The translations under genes were made by a program, and so were the position numbers. The notes under the pieces are model-generated. The model did no database searches, was not told where the DNA came from, and saw nothing but the letters and a program-made list of their open reading frames with translations. Of a stretch of DNA of 11,212 nt, positions 5,971 through 11,212 are shown in pieces. Each line of letters begins with the position of its first letter. Position 1 is the stretch's first letter. Source of the DNA: Synergistaceae bacterium (GTDB lineage: Bacteria; Synergistota; Synergistia; Synergistales; Synergistaceae); NCBI GenBank assembly GCA_030539135.1, contig JAUNSQ010000001.1:26160-37371 (forward strand), written 5' to 3'.

Positions 5971-7464
5971 ATGGATGCGAACGAGAAGAAACAACTACTG
6001 ACGAGGGCCCTCGGGCTTCCCGAATGCGTGACCATAACAGCCGGAGCCGTTATCGGCGTCGGACTCTTCACGGTCGGTTCGTCGCAGGTCGGCGTAATGG
6101 GCAGCTCGGTCATCATAGCCACGATACTGGCCTTTTTGCTTGTCCTGTGGCCGTCGGCGATATACGGCGAACTTGGCGCGACTCTCCCCCTTGCGGGCGG
6201 GACTTACGCTTTCGCGAAGAGGGCTATCAACTATCCGACAGCCGTCTTCTGCAGTTGGAACTACACATTTGCTCAGATAGGCATCGGCGCGGCTGAAGCT
6301 CTGTCGTTCGCTAAATATTTCGTCTGGCTTATGTCCGCGATGCACATAAACTGCACCGTAGACCCAAGGATAATCGCCGCTCTCCTCTTCGTGTTCTTCG
6401 TCATCATAAACTATCGCGGCATAGAGGTCACGGGAAAGTGGCAGAACGCTTTCATGTACTTCTTCTGGGGCGCGTCCCTGCTCTGGTTCGGAATGATGCT
6501 GCGCCGCGTCGAGCTCGGCAACTTCATGCCTATACTCTCCGGCGTCCCAACGGGCGTCACCGCCTTCGCTAAATGTATCTTGATGGTCTGGTGGTGCTTC
6601 GCAGGGTTTGAGACGGTCGTCGGCATGGGAGCGGAAGTCAAATTCCCGCAGATAACCATCCCGCGCGCGCTCATCATCTCGCCGTTCATCGTCTTCGCCA
6701 TCAACGCGCTCTTCCAGTGGTTCCTGATCGGCATCACGCCGCTCGCGGCAATGCCCGGGCTCGCGCTCGTCGAGGCCCCGTTCGCCGACGCTATGAAGGC
6801 CGCCGGCATCATCGGGTTCCCGTTCATCGTCCTCTGCCTCGGCATCACGTTCGGCGGCGACTTCTCAACGATGAACCCCTGCGTGACGGGCCCCGCGCGT
6901 TACATGTACGTCATGGCCAACGACGGCAACATACCCAAGATATTTGGCAAGGTCCATCCGAAATATAAGAGCCCGTACATCTCCATCATCACCGTCGGCG
7001 TTGTAGGTCTCGCGCTTATCTCCAGAGGCTCCATCGGTATCATCGCCGACATCTGCGCGTTCTGCCAGATAACCTGCTACATCATCGGCTACATCTCCTA
7101 CCTCATGCTCAAGAAGAAAGAGCCTGACCTTGAACGCCCGTACAAAGTCCCATTCGGCACATTCGGCGCGTACTTCAGCATCATAGCTTATCTCGGACTG
7201 ATGATCCTCTCCGTCAACATGATAGCTCTGCCGTGGAACATCGCGTTCGACGTCGTCTGCCTCATCTACTTCGCGCTCTACGTCAGCAGACGTCCGATAC
7301 CTCAGGACGCGATAGACCTCGACCTCCTCACATTGCAGACGATACACCCAACAACGGAAGAGAAGGCCGCGCTCGACAGGGAGTACAAGATCTGGAAATA
7401 CGGGGCGCTTGGCGCGTTCGTCATTGCGAACCTGCTCTTCATCGTCGGATACATGATGAAATAA
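5971..7464 (+). CDS. APC-family amino acid permease
   Basis: This 497-residue integral membrane protein of the amino acid-polyamine-organocation superfamily has about 12 hydrophobic segments, the usual count and length. The first helix carries GAVIGVGLF (25-33), a form of the G-x-I-I-G-x-G-I-F unwound substrate-binding motif. The TM2-TM3 region has E-L-G-A-T-L-P-L-A-G-G-T-Y (67-79), the typical E-L-x-x-x-x-P-x-x-G-G-x-Y family motif. The substrate, an amino acid or amine, cannot be assigned. The start is the second of two in-frame ATGs: GGAGG (5959-5963) lies 7 nt from 5971 but only 1 nt from 5965. It is divergent from the kinase-aminotransferase unit, which suggests shared control, and ends before a strong terminator. 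Confidence 0.92.
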   Translation: MDANEKKQLLTRALGLPECVTITAGAVIGVGLFTVGSSQVGVMGSSVIIATILAFLLVLWPSAIYGELGATLPLAGGTYAFAKRAINYPTAVFCSWNYTFAQIGIGAAEALSFAKYFVWLMSAMHINCTVDPRIIAALLFVFFVIINYRGIEVTGKWQNAFMYFFWGASLLWFGMMLRRVELGNFMPILSGVPTGVTAFAKCILMVWWCFAGFETVVGMGAEVKFPQITIPRALIISPFIVFAINALFQWFLIGITPLAAMPGLALVEAPFADAMKAAGIIGFPFIVLCLGITFGGDFSTMNPCVTGPARYMYVMANDGNIPKIFGKVHPKYKSPYISIITVGVVGLALISRGSIGIIADICAFCQITCYIIGYISYLMLKKKEPDLERPYKVPFGTFGAYFSIIAYLGLMILSVNMIALPWNIAFDVVCLIYFALYVSRRPIPQDAIDLDLLTLQTIHPTTEEKAALDREYKIWKYGALGAFVIANLLFIVGYMMK

Positions 7465-7491
7465 AATAATTTTCTATAAACGATATGCAGG

Positions 7492-7529
7492 ACGGGCCTC
7501 CGCGCTTTCGCGGAGGCCCGTTTCGTTTT
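7492..7529 (+). terminator. Intrinsic terminator after the permease gene
   Basis: ACGGGCCTCCGCG pairs perfectly over 13 bp with CGCGGAGGCCCGT around a CTTT loop, followed by TTCGTTTT. It is about 28 nt past the permease stop. The minus-strand side is followed by CCTGCATA rather than a T tract, so it is unlikely to terminate the convergent ATPase gene. Confidence 0.9.
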
Positions 7530-7602
7530 GCTATGCGTGATTATTGCGCCGCAACTGACACCGTGAACGCAAACAAATCATGGGGAATAAATCTGGTCAG
7601 TG

Positions 7603-9015
7603 TCATATCGGGCGGGCTGCGCCGTCATACTCGCGCGTCATATCGGCAAGCGAAAGCAGGGTGACGTCCCCGCGCTCTTTTTGCGCCGCGGCCATTTTCT
7701 TGGTAAAACCCTTTCTCGCGAATATATAATAAAAATTCCGCGCCTTTGCAAATATTTCTCCCCTTTCAACAAGCGCGGCAAGCACATCCGCGTCCACTTC
7801 CCCGGCTCGCCATTTACATTCGCCGATTAAGGCCGCGCCGCCGTCTATTGCGAGTATGTCTATCTCGTCCTGGCGTTTGAACGCGGGATTGTTGCCCCAC
7901 CATCTTCCTATCGCGCCCGCGAAGATCGGCAGCTTCCCTCGCGTCTGCATCGCAAGCAGATACTCGACGCATATACCCTCAAATACGCCGCCTAAAAACT
8001 GCGGCATACCCTCTGCGACTTTTTTATCGTAGACGACGCCCCCCGCGCCTGACACGATAGCGCTCATATTTGGGAAAACGAAGCGATACCAGAAGCGGAA
8101 CATCCCGTCGGCGACGACGTATATAGTCTTACGCCCAACCTTTTCGCCGATTGGCGTCTCCTTGCCGATTATCCCAAGCGATATCAGCGACGCGAGGTAT
8201 TTCGCCGTTTTGTTGCTCTCCATACCGACCTTCGTAGCTATTTCGTTGAGGCGCGTCGAGCCTCCCGCTACTGCGGCGATGATCGCGTTATATAGCGCGG
8301 GTTCGCGCAGCTCTTGTTTCAAAAGGTTTGACGGTTCTTCATATAACGGCCCTGTCGCTTTGAGGAAAAGCTCCGTGATATTCTCCTTCAGCGATGCGCT
8401 TCCGTCTATTTGCGCGAGATATTCGGGGACGCCCCCGGTGGCGCCGTAGAGGGCGGCCTGCTCTTCCTGCGTGAAGGTCGGCATAAATTCGCGCGCGGTG
8501 AAAAAGCCAAAAGGCTTCACGTGAAACTGCGCGGTTCGTCTGCCGTAAAGCGGGCTCTTATGGCCAAGTATCTGATTTTCCATAAAACTCATAGACGACC
8601 CGCAAAGTATCAAAAATAAATGCCCGGACCTGAACACGCCGTCTATATACATTTGCAGCGCGGAGGATATGCTTCTCTCCGCCGACGCGAGATATGGGTA
8701 CTCGTCGATCGCGACGACAAAACGCTCTGTGGAGGCAAGCTCTCCTGCAGTAGCGAGAAAAGCGTCCCAGCTTTCAAAATATGTCCCGTGTCTTACAAAA
8801 CCCTGCGCGGCCATTTCCTCGCTCAGCATTCTGAGATTGGCGTCGCTTGACGTCTCACGCGCTACGAAGTAGAAGGCGCGCTTTCCGCGACAGAATTCAC
8901 GGATAAGAGTCGTCTTGCCTACGCGCCTGCGTCCGTAGACAACAGCAAACTCAAATTTGCCGCTTTTGTGCATAGCCGATAATTTCGCAAGCTCTTCTTT
9001 TCTGCCAATGAACAA
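7603..9015 (-). CDS. AAA ATPase with C-terminal DUF234 / PD-(D/E)XK-like domain
   Basis: This 470-residue protein has the archaeal-type ATPase plus DUF234 architecture at normal length. It begins FIGRKEEL, has Walker A GRRRVGKTT (28-36, K34), Walker B VVAIDEYPYL (100-109, D104/E105), a sensor-like LCGSS (137-141) and LYGRR (156-160, possible arginine finger). A winged-helix-like segment spans about 240-300. The C-terminal region shows E346, D386 in DEIDIL and E399-C-K401 in GECKW, the pattern of a PD-(D/E)XK nuclease fold, with the catalytic residues apparently intact. The family is common, often multicopy, and of unsettled function. The start is TTG: AAGGAGG (9030-9024) lies 8 nt upstream and no ATG fits better. 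It stands alone, divergent from the flavin-reductase-like gene; inverted repeats in its leader suggest specific regulation. Confidence 0.9.
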   Translation of the reverse strand: MFIGRKEELAKLSAMHKSGKFEFAVVYGRRRVGKTTLIREFCRGKRAFYFVARETSSDANLRMLSEEMAAQGFVRHGTYFESWDAFLATAGELASTERFVVAIDEYPYLASAERSISSALQMYIDGVFRSGHLFLILCGSSMSFMENQILGHKSPLYGRRTAQFHVKPFGFFTAREFMPTFTQEEQAALYGATGGVPEYLAQIDGSASLKENITELFLKATGPLYEEPSNLLKQELREPALYNAIIAAVAGGSTRLNEIATKVGMESNKTAKYLASLISLGIIGKETPIGEKVGRKTIYVVADGMFRFWYRFVFPNMSAIVSGAGGVVYDKKVAEGMPQFLGGVFEGICVEYLLAMQTRGKLPIFAGAIGRWWGNNPAFKRQDEIDILAIDGGAALIGECKWRAGEVDADVLAALVERGEIFAKARNFYYIFARKGFTKKMAAAQKERGDVTLLSLADMTREYDGAARPI

Positions 9016-9023
9016 GTTTTACG

Positions 9024-9030
9024 CCTCCTT
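9024..9030 (-). promoter_or_regulatory. Ribosome binding site supporting a TTG start
   Basis: AAGGAGG on the minus strand is a near-perfect anti-16S match 8 nt before TTG at 9015. It places the ATPase N-terminus directly before F-I-G-R-K, the family's conserved beginning. Confidence 0.8.
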
Positions 9031-9036
9031 GAAAAA

Positions 9037-9075
9037 TTAACCAACTCGTGAGTTGCATACTTTAGAGTTTGTTAA
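9037..9075. promoter_or_regulatory. Inverted-repeat cluster in the ATPase leader, likely operator
   Basis: Outer arms TTAACCAACTC (9037-9047) and GAGTTTGTTAA (9065-9075) match as inverted repeats at 10 of 11 positions, 17 bp apart. An inner copy, CAACTC-GT-GAGTTG (9042-9055), is a perfect palindrome around 2 bp. There are therefore three AACTC/GAGTT half-sites between the -10 and the ribosome binding site. They could bind a repressor or form alternative hairpins in the mRNA. Confidence 0.5.
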
Positions 9076-9103
9076 TTATATCACGGCTGCGCGTGGAACG
9101 CAA
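9075..9103 (-). promoter_or_regulatory. Probable promoter of the ATPase gene
   Basis: A perfect TATAAT lies at 9080-9075 on the minus strand. A weak -35, TTGCGT (9103-9098), sits 17 bp upstream and matches consensus mainly in its TTG. The outer inverted repeat touches the -10. Confidence 0.45.
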
Positions 9104-9171
9104 AGCCCTCGGCGACTTCCGCGAAGCGGCGGGGACGGGGCGCAAGGATATGTGCAAATATCAAAGCGTGA

Positions 9172-9201
9172 TTGCGCTGACGCGGCAAATCCAGATATAA
9201 T
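9172..9201 (+). promoter_or_regulatory. Probable promoter of the flavin-reductase-like gene
   Basis: TATAAT (9196-9201) is a perfect -10; TTGCGC (9172-9177) is a weak -35 with an 18-bp spacer. It lies about 50 bp upstream of the chosen start. The sequence between this and the ATPase promoter (9104-9171) shows nothing I recognise. Confidence 0.5.
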
Positions 9202-9250
9202 ATGAGGCGCGACAAAGATTTATAAATCTTGAATGAAAAGAGGTTCCGCC

Positions 9251-9937
9251 ATGAAGATAGAAGAGAAAGCCGCGGCGATGGTCGAACGGAGCGAAGCTCT
9301 AGTCCTCTCCTCCGTGACGAGCGAGGGCTATCCGCGAAGCTGCATGATGAGCCGGGCGGGAAATGAAGGGCTTGGCGTGATATATTTCGCCACTGGGGCG
9401 TCCTCGCTGAAGACATACCAGTTCAAGGAAAACCCGAAGGCCGGCGTCTGCTGCTCCGAGGGCGGCGACAGCGTCACGCTCATCGGCGAGGTGACGATAT
9501 TCGACGACTCCGAGACGAAGCGTAAATTCTGGCAGGATTGGTTCATAGAACATTTCCCCGGCGGGCCGGACGACCCGGATTACTGCGTGCTGCGTTTTGA
9601 CGCCAGTTCCGCGACGCTGTGGATAGACGGCGAGTTCGTGGACGGACGGCTGGAAGACGGCGGCTTCAAGAAATCATACCGGTTCTGCCAGAGCTGCGGG
9701 ATGCCGCTGTCGTCAGACGACATGCGCGGCTCGGAGGCCGACGGCTCTGTGAGCGGAAAGTACTGCGTCTACTGCCGCAAGGACGGCAAGTTCACGTTCG
9801 ACTGCACGATGGACGAGATGATAGAGCAGTGCGTCCCTCACATGACCGCCGCCCATCCCGAGATATCCGCCGACGCCGCGCGCGGCATGATGCGCGGGAT
9901 GTTCCCGTCGCTCGTTCGCTGGCGCGGAAGTGAATGA
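9251..9937 (+). CDS. PNPOx-fold (split-barrel flavin-binding) protein with C-terminal zinc ribbon
   Basis: This 228-residue cytoplasmic protein has two parts. Residues about 1-130 resemble pyridoxamine 5'-phosphate oxidase-like general stress proteins: a short N-terminal helix, the strands A-L-V-L-S-S-V-T-S-E-G-Y-P-R (16-29), I-Y-F-A-T-G (44-49), then K-N-P-K-A-G-V-style E-N-P-K-A-G-V-C (60-67). Members bind FMN or F420-like cofactors. Residues about 143-228 form a putative zinc ribbon: C146-Q-S-C149-G-M-P-L and Y-C172-V-Y-C175 give four cysteine ligands with D-G-S between them, followed by F-T-F-D and a helical tail. This C-terminal module is found on its own in many anaerobes. The ATG at 9251 has AAGAGG 7 nt upstream; an ATG at 9233 has no site. 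The specific reaction is unknown. Confidence 0.85.
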   Translation: MKIEEKAAAMVERSEALVLSSVTSEGYPRSCMMSRAGNEGLGVIYFATGASSLKTYQFKENPKAGVCCSEGGDSVTLIGEVTIFDDSETKRKFWQDWFIEHFPGGPDDPDYCVLRFDASSATLWIDGEFVDGRLEDGGFKKSYRFCQSCGMPLSSDDMRGSEADGSVSGKYCVYCRKDGKFTFDCTMDEMIEQCVPHMTAAHPEISADAARGMMRGMFPSLVRWRGSE

Positions 9938-9970
9938 GCTGAGCTGGGAAAATACAGCTTGACATAAGTT

Positions 9971-10009
9971 AAGCCGTCGCTCCTTGAGCGGCGGCTTTTA
10001 TACTTTTTA
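9971..10009 (+). terminator. Intrinsic terminator after the zinc-ribbon flavoprotein gene
   Basis: AAGCCGTCGCTC pairs with GAGCGGCGGCTT in a 12-bp stem with one G-U pair and a 3-nt loop, followed by TTATACTTTTT. It lies about 35 nt past the stop codon. The opposite strand has no clear T tract, so glsA termination is not explained by it. Confidence 0.85.
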
Positions 10010-10047
10010 TCGCGGGTCTTATCTCTATTCGCGCGGCGTTAAGCGCG

Positions 10048-10995
10048 TTATTCGTCCCTCGTGTTCCTGAAATCCAACTCGTCAGAGAGAGCTTCCAGCG
10101 CGTTCATTCCGGCGACGGAGTTGCCCTTCGAGTCGAGCGGCGGCGAGAACACCGCTGCGCCCATGCGCCCCGGCACGGCGGCGAGTATCCCTCCGCCGAC
10201 CCCGCTCTTGCCCGGCACGCCAACGCGCACGGCGAACTCGCCGGAGCCGTTGTAGAGGCCGCAGGTCGTCATCAAACCGAGCACTGTGTGGGCCGTCTTC
10301 TCCTTTATATAACGCTCGCCATTCGATGCGAGACGGCCTCCCGACGCGAACAGCGCGCCGATCTTTGCGAGCTCCAGCGTCGTGCATGTGATGCTACACT
10401 GTTTGAAATATAGGTCGAGGAAGCACGACACATCCCCGCGCAGAGTCCCAACGCTCTTCATGAAGTACGCGAGCGACCTGTTCCTATCGGCGGTCGCCTT
10501 CTCGGACTCGCAGACCCTCTCGTCATACGTCGGGACCGCGCCGATTATGCCGCCCGCGTAAGAGGCGAGCTCGTCGAACGCGGAGTCCCCATACTCCTTG
10601 TACAGCAGGGCGCATATAGCAATAGCCCCCGCGTTCATGAACGGGTTTGACGGTTTCGGCGAGGCGATCTCAAGGCGCATAAGAGAGTTGAAAGAATCCG
10701 CGCTAGGCTCCGTCCCCATGTATTTGAAAACGACCCTCGCTCCCAGCCGTTCGAGCGCGAACGAGAGCGAGAGCACCTTTGAGATGGACTGCATCGTGAA
10801 ACGCCGCGAAGTGTCGCCCGTCTCGACCGCCTCTCCGTGGATACATTGGCAGCTTAGGGAAAAATACTCCGGCGACATTCGGGAGAGTTCCGGGATGTAA
10901 TCCGCGACCTTCCCATGCTTATAGGCGGGGGCCGCCTGCGCTCTGATCTCATCGAGCAGCTCTTGGCAGAGCACCTTTCTCTTCGTCAAAATCAT
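10048..10995 (-). CDS. glsA: Glutaminase (serine-dependent beta-lactamase fold)
   Basis: This cytoplasmic enzyme hydrolyses L-glutamine to glutamate and ammonia, feeding nitrogen and glutamate pools and often acid tolerance. The 315 residues match bacterial glutaminases in length. Visible motifs are YIPELSRMSPEYFSLS (33-48), the catalytic S70-x-x-K73 in QSISKVLS, NPFMNAGAI (117-125), the conserved E162-S-E region (CESEKATADRNRSLAYFM), CGLYNGSGEFA (245-255) and SGVGGGILAAVPG (264-276). All expected catalytic residues appear present. The assigned ATG has AAGGAG only 3 nt upstream; a TTG two codons further in (10989) would have 9-nt spacing, so the true start may be there, with no effect on function. 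It is the last gene on the right and monocistronic as far as visible. A terminator on its own strand was not found. Confidence 0.95.
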   Translation of the reverse strand: MILTKRKVLCQELLDEIRAQAAPAYKHGKVADYIPELSRMSPEYFSLSCQCIHGEAVETGDTSRRFTMQSISKVLSLSFALERLGARVVFKYMGTEPSADSFNSLMRLEIASPKPSNPFMNAGAIAICALLYKEYGDSAFDELASYAGGIIGAVPTYDERVCESEKATADRNRSLAYFMKSVGTLRGDVSCFLDLYFKQCSITCTTLELAKIGALFASGGRLASNGERYIKEKTAHTVLGLMTTCGLYNGSGEFAVRVGVPGKSGVGGGILAAVPGRMGAAVFSPPLDSKGNSVAGMNALEALSDELDFRNTRDE

Positions 10996-11109
10996 CCGCT
11001 CCTTCTGTTATTTGTAGACGGTGATACGGAAAATTCCAAACTGGCGCTCGTGTAATTATCTGTCCTTTTTCGATTTCTGTCATCTGTGACGCTGGGGGAG
11101 GTCTTCTTG

Positions 11110-11155
11110 GTCTGCCCTTGTGGTTCTATCTCCTGTCTGGCCGCAGTGGTTCTAT
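11110..11155. repeat. Two imperfect direct repeats (~26-bp period)
   Basis: GTGGTTCTAT occurs at 11120-11129 and 11146-11155, each preceded by a related GTCTG-x-CC segment (11110 and 11135) with a 1-nt length difference. Two units with short, conserved spacing do not make a CRISPR array. Confidence 0.55.
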
Positions 11156-11169
11156 GTTCGCGAGCGGCC

Positions 11170-11187
11170 TGTCAGCGTTAGCTGACA
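11170..11187. repeat. Perfect 7-bp inverted repeat, possible hairpin
   Basis: TGTCAGC and GCTGACA flank a GTTA loop. On the plus strand it is followed only by TTTC, so a terminator role is weak. It could be the 3' hairpin of an element or an operator for sequence beyond the edge. Confidence 0.4.
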
Positions 11188-11212
11188 TTTCAAATCACCA
11201 TAGGACGCGAAG

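Larger units (their letters stand above)
10996..11212. other. Non-coding region upstream of glsA
   Basis: These 217 bp run to the window edge. I see the glsA ribosome binding site (AAGGAG, 11004-10999), the short direct repeats and hairpin listed separately, and no convincing promoter or protein. All frames on both strands are short. The section 11080-11160 looks like a low-information dispersed intergenic element, but that cannot be confirmed from one copy. Confidence 0.5.

Noticed and set aside
7492..7521. Permease terminator as a bidirectional terminator also serving the ATPase gene
   Set aside because: The stem is not followed by a T tract on the minus strand, and it is over 80 nt past the ATPase stop.
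7602..7646. Direct repeat GTCATATCGG, twice about 35 bp apart at the ATPase 3' end
   Set aside because: One 10-bp match straddling the stop codon with no other supporting feature; best read as chance.
11011..11039. Promoter-like pair for glsA (TTGGAA, 17 bp, TACAAA on the minus strand)
   Set aside because: Both boxes match only 4 of 6, and the start site would fall on the ribosome binding site, leaving almost no leader.
11110..11155. Possible CRISPR repeats
   Set aside because: Only two short, imperfect units with about 26-bp period; no spacer-length intervals and no cas genes.

Overview
The window looks like chromosome from an anaerobic, amino-acid-fermenting bacterium with moderately high GC. 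It carries a ferredoxin-dependent indolepyruvate oxidoreductase, amino-acid transport, a class V aminotransferase and glutaminase. The closest fit I can suggest is Synergistota (Cloacibacillus/Synergistes type); this is inferred from gene content and protein style and was not tested by any search. I see no phage, IS element, CRISPR array, tRNA or rRNA.

Layout, left to right. (1) The left edge holds the first 24 codons of iorB (minus strand), overlapping the end of iorA by 8 nt. iorA has its own near-consensus promoter and a ~150-nt leader with a hairpin, a run of NAG triplets and an intrinsic terminator, which together look like a transcription attenuator. (2) An EamA/DMT exporter-type gene sits upstream of that promoter on the same strand. 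(3) A two-gene minus-strand unit encodes an FGGY kinase annotated by similarity as glycerol kinase, followed by a PhnW/AGXT-like class V aminotransferase; a strong terminator closes it. Both enzymes lack an arginine normally used to hold substrate in their families. (4) Divergent from the kinase is an APC-family permease, closed by a long hairpin terminator. The 219-bp gap between kinase and permease has a good kinase promoter whose -10 is covered by a 16-bp palindrome. (5) A minus-strand AAA ATPase with a C-terminal PD-(D/E)XK-like domain (DUF234 type) starts at TTG and has inverted repeats in its promoter/leader. (6) Divergent from it is a small flavin-reductase-like (PNPOx-fold) protein fused to a zinc ribbon, closed by a terminator. 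(7) A minus-strand glutaminase (glsA) follows, then 217 bp of non-coding sequence with short repeats.

How it fits together: iorAB oxidatively decarboxylates aryl-pyruvates made by transamination of aromatic amino acids and reduces ferredoxin. The permease and glutaminase would feed amino-acid catabolism. The permease, kinase and aminotransferase may form one uptake-and-processing module for an amino- or hydroxyl-bearing substrate; this is the most likely undescribed pathway here, but the substrate cannot be read from sequence. No stretch over 300 bases lacks a gene; the larger gaps (1853-2076, 5752-5970, 9016-9250, 10996-11212) are described as features.
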